44,502 nucleotides of DNA from an uncultured Flavobacteriales bacterium (GTDB lineage: Bacteria > Bacteroidota > Bacteroidia > Flavobacteriales_D > Parvicellaceae), in the NCBI GenBank assembly GCA_913030835.1, contig CAJWDP010000024.1:1-44502 (forward strand), read 5' to 3'. Below are positions 34,974 through 43,336 of the stretch, in pieces; position 1 is the first letter of the stretch; each line of letters begins with the position of its first letter. Both the position numbers and the translations under genes were made by a program. The notes beneath the pieces are model-generated. The model made no database searches and was not told the origin of the DNA. It saw nothing but the letters and a program-made list of their open reading frames with translations.

Positions 34974-35878
34974 TTTTTCGTGCAAACGGCAAATTGCTTC
35001 TAACTGCCGAATACCTGGTTTTGGACGGGGCAACATGTTTGGCGCTCCCAACTAAAATGGGCCAAATCATGGAGGTTGAGCATTCGTCGGATGATTATTT
35101 GCATTGGGAATGTCTGGATGAAAAGAACTCACCTTGGTTTGCGGCTAGTTTTAATTGGAGTACAGGATTCATCGAGAACACTTCAGACCAGGAAACAGCG
35201 CAAGAATTAAAGCAAATTTTAGGGATTGCACATCAGCTCAACCCGTCATTTTCACCTGCCGGGAAAAAAGTAACTTGCAAATTGGAATTTCCGATCAATT
35301 GGGGGCTTGGAAGCAGTAGCACACTTCGTGTGAATGTGGCGAATTGGGCCAAAATTCCTGCGATAGAACTGCATAACAAAACTAGTAACGGAAGCGGTTA
35401 TGATATCGCCGCTGGCAGCTGTAACTCACCTATTTTATATTCGAACAAAGACTCCAACCGATGGGAGGAAATTGAGTATTCCCCACCCTATTCAAATGAA
35501 CTGTTTTTTATATATCTCAACAAAAAACAAAAAAGTGAAAAGGAAGTTAACAGCTATATAGACTTGAAGAAAGATTTGGACCTGAATTATGCCGTTCAGG
35601 CAGCAAATAAGCTAACCCACCGGATAGCAAATGCCAATGATTTAACTGAATTTGAATTAGCAATCAGGGAACACGAATTATTCCTCTCAACTATTTTACA
35701 ACGGCCCTGTGTTCAAGAAAGTATATTTCCGGATTATGAATTGGGAACGCTCAAATCATTAGGTGCTTGGGGAGGGGATTTTATTTTGGCAACGGGCACT
35801 TCTAGGGCTAAGGTAACCGAGTATTTTAACGAAAAAGGATTTTCAACTGTGTTGCCGTATGCAAACTTAATCCTATAA
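34970..35878 (+). CDS. GYDIA-family GHMP kinase
   Basis: A 302-residue GHMP-superfamily kinase. It shows the N-terminal GKLLLTAEYLVLDGATCLAL, the phosphate-binding loop WGLGSSSTLRVNVANW, the family-naming GSGYDIAAGSC, and a C-terminal GTLKSLGAWGGDFILATG glycine motif. GYDIA kinases are found with mevalonate-pathway genes in Bacteroidota, but their reaction is not firmly established to my knowledge. It overlaps the HMG-CoA reductase stop codon by 4 bases and lies 9 bases before the decarboxylase start. The operon has mevalonate kinase and diphosphomevalonate decarboxylase but no other candidate phosphomevalonate kinase, so that missing step is the natural proposal for this gene. Confidence 0.9.
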   Translation: MIFRANGKLLLTAEYLVLDGATCLALPTKMGQIMEVEHSSDDYLHWECLDEKNSPWFAASFNWSTGFIENTSDQETAQELKQILGIAHQLNPSFSPAGKKVTCKLEFPINWGLGSSSTLRVNVANWAKIPAIELHNKTSNGSGYDIAAGSCNSPILYSNKDSNRWEEIEYSPPYSNELFFIYLNKKQKSEKEVNSYIDLKKDLDLNYAVQAANKLTHRIANANDLTEFELAIREHELFLSTILQRPCVQESIFPDYELGTLKSLGAWGGDFILATGTSRAKVTEYFNEKGFSTVLPYANLIL

Positions 35879-35887
35879 TTGTCTTCT

Positions 35888-36973
35888 ATGGAGAACAAGT
35901 TCAAGCCTCAATTAGATCATTACATCAAAGAGATTAGAAAAGGAACGATCCAATATTCTAGCCCGTCAAATATTGCATTGGTTAAATATTGGGGTAAACA
36001 TTCGGTTCAACTTCCCTGTAATCCAAATATTTCCTTCACACTGTCTAATTGTAAAACAACCACTCAATTGAGTTTTGAGCAAGCAGACACGTTTTCATTT
36101 AAGGTCTTGGTAGATGGCAAACACAACCAAGATTTTGAGCCGAAAATCGAGCTATTTTTTCAAAGGATTCGGGAATACCTGCCCTTTATTGATCGCTACC
36201 GATTTCAAATTAACACCTCAAACACTTTTCCGCACTCAAGTGGAATCGCATCTTCTGCAAGCGGAATGAGTGCGCTGGCACTTTGTCTATGTCGAATGGA
36301 ACAAATTCTAGATCCAACTATATCAGACGAAAGTCAGCTAAGAAAAGCGTCTTTCATTGCCAGAATTGGTTCAGGGAGCGCAAGCAGATCAGTTTATGGC
36401 GGAATTGTAGCTTGGGGACAAACGGATTGCCTACCTGAAAGCTCGGACCATTTCAGCACACCAATAGAAGAATATCACCCCGTATTCAACAACTTTCAAG
36501 ATACAATTCTATTGGTCGATAAGGGAAAGAAAGAGGTGTCAAGCACGGTGGGACACAAACTTATGAATGGCCATCCATATGCTGAATCCAGATTTTCCCA
36601 TGCCCATGAGAACATTCAAGCAACAATGAATGTTTTACAAACAGGGGACCTAAAAGAGTTCATTAAAATTGTGGAAAATGAAGCGTTCACATTGCATGCT
36701 ATGATGATGACTTCAAATCCCGGGTATATGTTATTTAAACCCAAGACTGTTGAAATCATCCAACGTGTTCAGGATTTAAGAAAGGAATCTAACTTAAATT
36801 TGTGTGTAACGCTCGATGCCGGTGCCAATGTGCACTTGCTTTATCCGCACGACGAAAAAACCCAGGTGATGGAGATAATCGAAAAGGAACTGGTTGTTTT
36901 TTGCGAGAATGGACAGTATATTTGTGATGAAGTTGGTCGTGGCCCCAAGCGATTAAATGAAGACTATGCTTAA
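35888..36973 (+). CDS. mvaD: Diphosphomevalonate decarboxylase
   Basis: A 361-residue GHMP-superfamily enzyme that converts mevalonate 5-diphosphate to isopentenyl diphosphate. The diagnostic segments are all present: SPSNIALVKYWGKH near residue 25, FPHSSGIASSASGMSALAL (ATP loop), RIGSGSASRSVYGGIVAWG with the catalytic-region Ser/Arg, and CVTLDAGANVHLLYP holding the catalytic Asp. I start at the ATG at 35888; a TTG 9 bases upstream directly abuts the preceding stop codon and is less likely. The 3' end overlaps the mevalonate kinase gene. Confidence 0.95.
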   Translation: MENKFKPQLDHYIKEIRKGTIQYSSPSNIALVKYWGKHSVQLPCNPNISFTLSNCKTTTQLSFEQADTFSFKVLVDGKHNQDFEPKIELFFQRIREYLPFIDRYRFQINTSNTFPHSSGIASSASGMSALALCLCRMEQILDPTISDESQLRKASFIARIGSGSASRSVYGGIVAWGQTDCLPESSDHFSTPIEEYHPVFNNFQDTILLVDKGKKEVSSTVGHKLMNGHPYAESRFSHAHENIQATMNVLQTGDLKEFIKIVENEAFTLHAMMMTSNPGYMLFKPKTVEIIQRVQDLRKESNLNLCVTLDAGANVHLLYPHDEKTQVMEIIEKELVVFCENGQYICDEVGRGPKRLNEDYA

Positions 36974-37904
36974 AGAGTCGTTTTTTTATGGTAAAGTTCT
37001 CTTGTTTGGAGAATACGGAATTATCCAGGATTCAATGGGGCTTTCTATTCCTTTTGAAAGCTATCAGGGCAGCTTAATTTTTAGTTCAGACGATAAGAAA
37101 ATGGCCGAGTGGTCGAATAATGAGCTGCGGAAGTTTTATAGTTTTTTACTTGACCTAAACTGCAACAACCAACTCCCTTGTAATATGGATTTGGACAAGC
37201 TGGAAAAGGACATTGAGAACGGCATGCTCTTTGACAGTTCGATTCCGAAAGGCTATGGCGTGGGTAGTTCTGGAGCACTAGTTGCGTCAATTTATGACAG
37301 CTATGCAATTAATCGCATTTCCTCAAAAGGCAATATTTCGAGCGAAGACATACTTAAATTGAAAGGAATTTTTGGGCAGCTGGAATCCTATTTTCATGGT
37401 AAAAGCTCGGGTCTGGACCCTCTGATATGCTACTTGAATTTACCCATACTGATAAAAGGAAAGAACGATCTCAATGCGATTGGAATACCTGAACAGGGAG
37501 ATGGAAAAGGTGGCATTTTCTTATTGAATACAGGCAATCCAGGCGAAACAGAGCCAATGGTCAACATCTTTTTTGATAAACTAAAAGAAGAAGGTTTTAG
37601 ATCTATGTTCCGGAAGAAGTTCAAAAAGTACAACAATGCCTGCATTGAGGCTTTTTTGGAAAAAGATTTTGCGCCGCTTTTTGCCAACGTTAAAAACTTG
37701 TCTAAAGTTGTTTTAGACAACTTCAAACCTATGATTCCTGCGAATTATCAAAAAATCTGGCAGGAAGGAATCGATTCAAATGCGTATTATTTGAAACTAT
37801 GTGGCTCGGGCGGAGGTGGATATATTCTTGGTTTTACACAAGATATCGCAGAGGCAAAGAAAAAGCTATCCAAGTACCAAGTAGACGTCATTTACAATTT
37901 CTAG
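36957..37904 (+). CDS. mvaK1: Mevalonate kinase (GHMP family)
   Basis: A 315-residue GHMP kinase. It has the N-terminal YGKVLLFGEYGIIQDSMGLS, the ATP loop PKGYGVGSSGALVASIYDSY, the catalytic-Asp region YFHGKSSGLDPLICYLN, and the C-terminal LKLCGSGGGGYILGF. These fit mevalonate kinase, which phosphorylates mevalonate at O5. The first ATG overlaps the decarboxylase gene by 17 bases; a second ATG 9 bases later (36966) is equally possible. It completes the mevalonate set with the two genes before it. Assignment to mevalonate rather than another GHMP substrate rests partly on the operon. Confidence 0.88.
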   Translation: MKTMLKESFFYGKVLLFGEYGIIQDSMGLSIPFESYQGSLIFSSDDKKMAEWSNNELRKFYSFLLDLNCNNQLPCNMDLDKLEKDIENGMLFDSSIPKGYGVGSSGALVASIYDSYAINRISSKGNISSEDILKLKGIFGQLESYFHGKSSGLDPLICYLNLPILIKGKNDLNAIGIPEQGDGKGGIFLLNTGNPGETEPMVNIFFDKLKEEGFRSMFRKKFKKYNNACIEAFLEKDFAPLFANVKNLSKVVLDNFKPMIPANYQKIWQEGIDSNAYYLKLCGSGGGGYILGFTQDIAEAKKKLSKYQVDVIYNF

Positions 37905-37954
37905 CCCGCAGGCCTTTGTTTTTTCGAAGGGCAGTAAATTGATTATTTTTGAGT

Positions 37955-38848
37955 GTGTTAAGGTCCAACCCTATTCTAAATCGAAAGCAGCGTCTCATCC
38001 TGCTTAAGGTATTCGCAATGCTTTCTTTGGTTCGTTGGTATAACGTGCTTCTAATCAGTATTGGACTGTATTTCTCTGCCGTATTCCTCCTAAACTACGA
38101 AACAGACTGGCTGTCAACCTTATTTGATTATAAGCTCCATCTTTCAATACTTTCTTTGGATTGCATTATTATGGCCGGTTACATCATCAACGCGTTCTAC
38201 GATTTCGAAAAAGACCTAGTCAACAATCCTAAAGGGACAATATTCAGTAGGATTGTTAGTAAGACATTCTGTATTCGAACCTACTTTTTGTTCAATCTAC
38301 TGGGAACTCTATTGGCCATATTTGTTGGCTGGAAGGTCTTACTTTTCAATATAGGACTTTGCTTTGCGTTGTGGCTGTATTCGCACAAATTCAGGAAAAT
38401 TGTAATGGCAGGGGAATTGGGCGCTTCCATTCTTACCGTTGCTCCTTTCGTTTCACTGAGCCTGTATTATTGGCACACCAACCTGAAAATTGCTTTGTAC
38501 ATAGGATTCATATTTGCACTTACTGTAACAAGAGAGCTGATTAAAAAGCTAGTGGGAATTAAAGGCGACTCGGTTTATGGTGACAAGTCGCTTCCAATTG
38601 TATGGGGGGTTAGGAAGACAAAAATAATTGTTTGCCTAACCATGATTCTGTCCCTGTTCCCGATCGGTGTATTATTTGCAGAAATTAAAGACCGACCGGT
38701 GTTTTATTATCTCATATTTTCTTCTACCATGATTCTTTTCGCTCTGGTTTTTATGATTTTTGCAAGAGATAAGAAAGGTTACATTGTAATCAATACCATT
38801 TATAAGGTTATTTTGACACTTTCCGTTTTGGCAATAACTCTTGCATAG
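37955..38848 (+). CDS. UbiA-family prenyltransferase
   Basis: A 297-residue polytopic membrane protein with about eight hydrophobic helices. It follows the mevalonate kinase by 50 bases. No ATG is near the family start, so the start is GTG at 37955 or TTG at 37949. The first Asp-rich motif reads YIINAFYDFEKDLVNNP, the form I associate with the Bacteroidota geranylgeranylglycerol-phosphate geranylgeranyltransferase-like clade. The second motif is RELIKKLVGIKGDSVYGDKS, where family members normally have acidic residues in place of K-L-V-G. The enzyme should join a polyprenyl diphosphate to an acceptor in the membrane, which fits an isoprenoid operon. The acceptor is not known. Confidence 0.87.
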   Translation: MLRSNPILNRKQRLILLKVFAMLSLVRWYNVLLISIGLYFSAVFLLNYETDWLSTLFDYKLHLSILSLDCIIMAGYIINAFYDFEKDLVNNPKGTIFSRIVSKTFCIRTYFLFNLLGTLLAIFVGWKVLLFNIGLCFALWLYSHKFRKIVMAGELGASILTVAPFVSLSLYYWHTNLKIALYIGFIFALTVTRELIKKLVGIKGDSVYGDKSLPIVWGVRKTKIIVCLTMILSLFPIGVLFAEIKDRPVFYYLIFSSTMILFALVFMIFARDKKGYIVINTIYKVILTLSVLAITLA

Positions 38849-38873
38849 CCAAAGTATGTGACAATCAGCGCAT

Positions 38874-41003
38874 CTACTCAATCATTCTAAATTCTACACG
38901 CCTATTTTGCATTCTGTTTTCCGCATTATCACTTCCGTCATCGTTCGTATTGGGTACAAGAGGCCTAGATTCCCCATACCCGTTAGTTTCCATTCGATCT
39001 TTGGGTATTCCCATAAACTCCAGAATCTCCTTAATTTTGTCAGCCCTGGATTTAGATAAATACAAATTGTAATTTTCAGACCCCTTCGAGTCTGTATGCC
39101 CTTCAATCATTAATTTGACATCGGGATGAGAAGTTAAATATGTGAAGACCAATTCAATATCTTGCCTCGACTTTTCAAGGACCTTGGTCCGATCAAAATA
39201 GAACTCTAAATTTTTTAAGACAAGTCTTTTTCCTTCATTCAATGTTGCGTTTACCTTTTCTTGTAAATCACTCAAACGCGATTCTGTAATTTGAGCCGTG
39301 ACATCAATATTAACTAGATGAATAATATCGGCATCAGTAGCCTCTTGGACATTTGCTAAATCATCATCTGAAATTGAATCCTTTTTTATTGTTATACGGT
39401 CCCCCTCGTCAACAATCAATCTACCAAGCGCTTTGAATTTACTTATATCTTGAAGCTCAATTGTCTCATTGGCCAGCATACCTTCAATATCATAAGTGAT
39501 TTCATATCTGTGCCCAGGCATCAATATAAACAAAAACTTACCTGAAATTTTATTTGGTCGATACTCTCCTGTTACCTCTCCCGTGCTTTCGTCGTACACT
39601 GTAATGACGATATCTTTCACCACTTTTCCTGAAGCATTTACTGCTCGTCCCTTGTAAATTACCAACGCTTTCTCCTCAGCATTTTCAAGTTCAATGATGT
39701 AAATGTCTTGGTCCCCCATTCCACCCTCTCGGAAAGAAGAGAAATAAGCTCTTTTACCATCTGATGTGGGTACAAAAAATACATCATCCCCCGTTGTATT
39801 GACCGGGTAACCTATATTGGTAGGGTTCTCCCATTCCCCACCCGGATCCAATCTAGATTGGAAGACGTCAAATCCTCCCATTGTGTTGTGTCCTTCTGAG
39901 GAATAATACAAAGATCTACCGTCCGGATGCAAAAAAGGACTTTCCTCATCATATGCCGTATTGATTGATGACCCGGCATTCTGAGGCTCTCCCCAATTTC
40001 CATTTGGAAGTTTACGCACAAACCATATGTCACGCCCTCCGAACCCACCTGGTCGATCTGAAACGAAAGCAATTGTTCGACCATCCGCACTTTGGTTTGC
40101 ATGTGTTTCCCAATACTCCGAGTTAATCGAACTTCCCAAAGGCGTTGGCTTGGACCATTCATTTCCAACCAATTTCGATTCATAGATACCACCATCATTT
40201 TCATCACTCTTATACAAATACATGTGGGTTCCGTCTGCTGACAAAAACAAACAAGCTTCATGCGAATTACTGTTGATATTTTTATGAATTAGTTGTGGAT
40301 CAGACCAATCCTCTTCCTTTGGTTCTCGGTAACTCACATATATATCCTCAAAAAATTTCCCATCTTCTCCTCTTTTACTGTTGACTCCATCATCTCTTCT
40401 CGATGTAAATATCATCACCGTTTCATCGGCGTTTATGATTGGTCTGTATTCAGGGAATTTTGAGTTTAAGGAGTTACTCATCGAGCGAAGGGCCATATCT
40501 GTAGGCTCTGATTTTAAGGCCATGGCATTCCTAGTAATCCGAATGTCTCTCTTAATCTCATTTAGCGCTTCCTGATTGTTTGCATCAACAAAATCCTGAT
40601 ATTCAAAATAGGAATCTAGGGCCAGATTAAACTGGTAATCCGCATGATATGCCTGCCCCATAAAGCGAATAGACTCAATCGGCGCCTTTTTCTCTTTAAA
40701 ATTTCCGGCTGAATAAAATGGTGTCAAATGTCTCTTCACATCAGACATGACAAATTCATAATACGGAATGGCTTTGTACTTTTCATAGGAAGTTTTTAAG
40801 TAACAATAACCAATCATGGATTTAATGTTTGCATTTTTAGGATCGCTCTTTTCTAAGTCAAAAAGGATCGGGAGAGCAGAATAGAAATTTTCATTTTCCA
40901 TAAGCGTGCCCGCTTTGTCAAATTTTTCCTTGAAGCTTTGCCCATGACCTAAAGATGAAAACACAGAACCAAAGACAAACAGGATTACTATTTTTCTAAA
41001 CAT
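38874..41003 (-). CDS. PorE-like TPR/PD40/CarboxypepD_reg/OmpA protein
   Basis: A 709-residue envelope protein. Signal peptide (about 1-22, ending LGHGQ); a TPR-like helical region (about 23-150); a PD40 propeller (about 185-430, with GRTIAFVSDRPGGFGGRDIW and RSLYYSSEGHNTMGGFDVFQ); a carboxypeptidase-regulatory-like domain (about 450-520); and an OmpA peptidoglycan-binding domain (about 590-709, MIEGHTDSKGSENYNLYLSK, NRRVEFRMIE). This order is the same as in PorE of the Porphyromonas T9SS, which links the secretion machine to the cell wall; PorE itself is a lipoprotein, whereas no lipobox is visible here. The start is the ATG at 41003, overlapping the thioesterase gene by 8 bases. Confidence 0.9.
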   Translation of the reverse strand: MFRKIVILFVFGSVFSSLGHGQSFKEKFDKAGTLMENENFYSALPILFDLEKSDPKNANIKSMIGYCYLKTSYEKYKAIPYYEFVMSDVKRHLTPFYSAGNFKEKKAPIESIRFMGQAYHADYQFNLALDSYFEYQDFVDANNQEALNEIKRDIRITRNAMALKSEPTDMALRSMSNSLNSKFPEYRPIINADETVMIFTSRRDDGVNSKRGEDGKFFEDIYVSYREPKEEDWSDPQLIHKNINSNSHEACLFLSADGTHMYLYKSDENDGGIYESKLVGNEWSKPTPLGSSINSEYWETHANQSADGRTIAFVSDRPGGFGGRDIWFVRKLPNGNWGEPQNAGSSINTAYDEESPFLHPDGRSLYYSSEGHNTMGGFDVFQSRLDPGGEWENPTNIGYPVNTTGDDVFFVPTSDGKRAYFSSFREGGMGDQDIYIIELENAEEKALVIYKGRAVNASGKVVKDIVITVYDESTGEVTGEYRPNKISGKFLFILMPGHRYEITYDIEGMLANETIELQDISKFKALGRLIVDEGDRITIKKDSISDDDLANVQEATDADIIHLVNIDVTAQITESRLSDLQEKVNATLNEGKRLVLKNLEFYFDRTKVLEKSRQDIELVFTYLTSHPDVKLMIEGHTDSKGSENYNLYLSKSRADKIKEILEFMGIPKDRMETNGYGESRPLVPNTNDDGSDNAENRMQNRRVEFRMIE

Positions 41004-41406
41004 CAAAGTATGGTTTAAGTTTCCGTATTAATTCGTCCGGTGCCCTTGAAGGTCTCATCGTTTCTTTCTTCAAAAATACCAGCTCCGTCCTTGCCTCATT
41101 CAAAAGTTCGCCTGATTCATTGAAAGTTTCATAGTCAAATGCAATCCGAACATTCGGTAGTATACGCATAAACGTCTTAATTGTTAAGTTTTGATCATAA
41201 TAGGCGGGCTTGATATACTTTATTGAGAAATCGGTGACCGGGAGCAATATCCCTTGGTCCTCCAGCATTTTGTAGGAAATACCAAGACTTCTCAACATTT
41301 CCACTCTGGCTACTTCAAAATACTGCGCATAATTACCATAATAACAAAACCCCATCTGGTCAGTTTCGGCATAGCGCACTCTGATATTTATCTCTGATTG
41401 ATACAA
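40996..41406 (-). CDS. YbgC/4-hydroxybenzoyl-CoA-type acyl-CoA thioesterase
   Basis: A 136-residue hotdog-fold thioesterase. The signature RVRYAETDQMGFCYYGNYAQ with the catalytic Asp, followed by YFEVARVEMLRSLGISY, is diagnostic. Length fits the family. It hydrolyses a cytoplasmic acyl-CoA of unknown chain. The start is a TTG at 41406: a stop codon lies upstream in frame without any ATG between, the next ATG would remove the active-site Asp, and an AAGGAAG Shine-Dalgarno-like sequence lies 7 bases before the TTG. It overlaps the PorE-like gene by 8 bases. Its start lies only 38 bases from that of the divergent gene at 41445. Confidence 0.92.
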   Translation of the reverse strand: MYQSEINIRVRYAETDQMGFCYYGNYAQYFEVARVEMLRSLGISYKMLEDQGILLPVTDFSIKYIKPAYYDQNLTIKTFMRILPNVRIAFDYETFNESGELLNEARTELVFLKKETMRPSRAPDELIRKLKPYFDV

Positions 41407-41411
41407 GGCTT

Positions 41412-41419
41412 TTCTTCCT
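41412..41419 (-). promoter_or_regulatory. Shine-Dalgarno-like site deciding a TTG start
   Basis: The minus strand reads AAGGAAGA with the GGAAG core 7 bases before the TTG at 41406. Strong Shine-Dalgarno sequences are rare in Bacteroidota, so this supports the otherwise weak TTG start of the thioesterase gene. Confidence 0.5.
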
Positions 41420-41444
41420 TTTAAATTTACTATTATTGTTTACA

Positions 41445-42239
41445 ATGAAAGACGCAATATCTTTATTGGTTTTAACCATCGTGTTGTTAGCATCAGTTGG
41501 ATGTGCCAACTATAAAATCATAAAATTTACCGGAACAAACACATCCGTTTCGGGTGAATACAAAGCTCATTCAGATGCCGAAGAGATCACCACTATGTAC
41601 AGGAAAGCCATTGACAGCGTGATGAACGAACAAATCGGCACTACTGCACACACCCTTACAAAAGGGAATCCGGAGGGACGCCTTGGCAATTTTTGCAGCG
41701 ACGCTGTTTTCGAGCAGAGTTTGTTGTGGCAAAAGAAGAATGGGATGCTCGAAAAAGTTAAACTTGATTTTGCTCTTTTGAATAATGGAGGCCTGAGAGT
41801 TCCTCTCGATTCGGGGAGAATTACAATAGGAAACATCTATGAATTAATGCCATTCGAAAATGAAATTGTTTTCGTAGAAATTTCTGGAAAGCAAATGAAT
41901 GAATTGATGGATTACATTCACAAACGGACTACTCTATCGGGAAGAAAGTCGGGTGTCCCTGTATCTAAGAATTTTGAATTGCAATTGGATACGATCAACC
42001 AGCTCAATTATTGCCAGATAAATGACCAACAATTTGATGCGAATCAGAGTTATACAATTGCGACTTCGGACTATTTAGCGAACGGCGGCGACCAGATGGC
42101 TTTTTTTACCAACCCCATCGCCATCACATATACGGGGATAAAAATCAGAGATGCATTTATTGAGTCCATTCGAGAGCTTGGCAGAAAAGGGCAAGTTGTC
42201 GATGCTAAGTTGGATGGCAGAATAGGATATGTTAGATAG
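41445..42239 (+). CDS. 5'-nucleotidase C-terminal-domain lipoprotein
   Basis: A 264-residue protein starting at ATG 41445 with a lipoprotein signal peptide (lipobox SVGC, Cys at residue 20). The rest matches the C-terminal substrate-binding domain of UshA/5'-nucleotidases: EGRLGNFCSDAVFEQSL, F-A-L-L-N-N-G-G-L-R-V-P-L, GRITIGNIYELMPFENEIVF, and YTIATSDYLANGGDQMAFF. It has no metallophosphatase domain of its own; that domain is encoded by the next gene, which overlaps it by 11 bases. The pair probably forms a split periplasmic nucleotidase that releases phosphate and nucleosides from nucleotides. An in-frame TTG lies 9 bases upstream but the ATG gives the better signal peptide. Confidence 0.92.
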   Translation: MKDAISLLVLTIVLLASVGCANYKIIKFTGTNTSVSGEYKAHSDAEEITTMYRKAIDSVMNEQIGTTAHTLTKGNPEGRLGNFCSDAVFEQSLLWQKKNGMLEKVKLDFALLNNGGLRVPLDSGRITIGNIYELMPFENEIVFVEISGKQMNELMDYIHKRTTLSGRKSGVPVSKNFELQLDTINQLNYCQINDQQFDANQSYTIATSDYLANGGDQMAFFTNPIAITYTGIKIRDAFIESIRELGRKGQVVDAKLDGRIGYVR

Positions 42240-43167
42240 AAGAGAATTTTTAAGGAAAGCGGGGCTAGGATCGATGGGAATCATTACCCTCAGCTCATTT
42301 GATATTCCCGAGATGATTCGGGAAAGAGAACTCTTCTGTCTTACTATTGCCCACACAAATGATATGCACAGTCATGTTGACCCTTTCCCGCCCGACCACA
42401 GCAAATATCCAGGCATGGGAGGCATGGCCAGAAGACTCAGCCTGATACGAGAGCTTAGAGACAAAAATCCTCATCTTCTTCTATTGGATTCCGGCGATAT
42501 TTTTCAGGGAACACCTTACTTCAATTTTTACGGAGGTGAAGTTGAATTCAGATTGATGAGTGAAATGGGTTACGATTGCGCAACGATGGGCAATCATGAT
42601 TTTGATAACGGGCTGGAAGGTTTTGATAAAATGTTACCGTACGCTTCATTTCCATTCGTCACTTCGAATTATGACTTTTCCGACACTGTTCTAGCCGGAA
42701 AAACTCATCGCTTTAAAACCTTTCAAAGAGGTCCGATTAAAATAGGCATTTTCGGCATTGGCATTCAACTTGATGGACTGGTAAGCAAACCCTTATATGG
42801 AAATACGATACATAAAGAAGAAGTAAAAACCGCCAACGAAATTGCACTGGAATTGAAGGAGTTGGATTGCGATTTCATCATCTGTTTATCACATCTTGGC
42901 TTCAGTTATTCAGATGGAAAAATCAGCGACCAAATCCTTGCTCGTGAAACCAAAAATATCGATCTGATTCTGGGAGGGCACACCCATACATTTTTGGATC
43001 AACCCGTTGCCATTGGCAATCTAGACGACAAACCTGTAATTATCAATCAAGTAGGATGGGCGGGACTTGTAGTGGGAAAACTAGACTTTTATTTTGATAA
43101 AAGTTTAAAAAACAAATGGTGCAAACAGACGGCAACTTTACCCGTAAAAACTGTGCCAAAAAAATAA
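42229..43167 (+). CDS. 5'-nucleotidase metallophosphatase-domain protein, Tat-type signal
   Basis: A 312-residue exported protein holding the N-terminal catalytic half of a UshA-type 5'-nucleotidase. The calcineurin-like metal-binding motifs appear in order: HTNDMHSHVDPF (D-x-H), LLLLDSGDIFQGTPYF, ATMGNHDFDNGLEGF, ICLSHLGFS and LILGGHTHTFLDQP. The N-terminus MLDRREFLRKAGLGSMGIIT resembles a twin-arginine signal, so it may be folded with its metal ions before export. The substrate-binding C-terminal domain is absent here but encoded just upstream with an 11-base overlap. The two products are expected to work together. Confidence 0.93.
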   Translation: MLDRREFLRKAGLGSMGIITLSSFDIPEMIRERELFCLTIAHTNDMHSHVDPFPPDHSKYPGMGGMARRLSLIRELRDKNPHLLLLDSGDIFQGTPYFNFYGGEVEFRLMSEMGYDCATMGNHDFDNGLEGFDKMLPYASFPFVTSNYDFSDTVLAGKTHRFKTFQRGPIKIGIFGIGIQLDGLVSKPLYGNTIHKEEVKTANEIALELKELDCDFIICLSHLGFSYSDGKISDQILARETKNIDLILGGHTHTFLDQPVAIGNLDDKPVIINQVGWAGLVVGKLDFYFDKSLKNKWCKQTATLPVKTVPKK

Positions 43168-43336
43168 TCTTTAGTCAAGTAAATATTTTTAATTACGCAA
43201 TAGCAAATTCGTTTTTTTTTTAACTTTTTTATCCAAATATTTGTTTCGTGATAATTGAGAAGCCTTGATCAAGTCAACTTCATTCTCATGGGCGTCACAA
43301 GAGCAAAAGAGTACCAAACCTTATAACATTAACCGA
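43168..43336. other. Intergenic leader of dnaA
   Basis: A 169-base AT-rich region. It contains a run of ten T residues, a one-mismatch DnaA-box-like TTATCCAAA at 43229-43237, a near-consensus minus-7 sequence (AATATTTG, one base off), and a perfect 10-base palindrome CTTGATCAAG at 43264-43273. It probably holds the dnaA promoter. There is no cluster of DnaA boxes that would mark an origin. Confidence 0.45.

Noticed and set aside
37905-37948. GC-rich GCCCGCAGGCC / GAAGGGC sequence after the mevalonate kinase gene as a terminator
   Set aside because: The possible stem is imperfect, no T-run follows it, and the UbiA-family gene continues in the same direction.
43168-43336. Replication origin next to dnaA
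   Set aside because: Only one imperfect DnaA-box-like sequence is present, with no cluster and no clear unwinding element apart from general AT richness. In Bacteroidota dnaA is not always at the origin.
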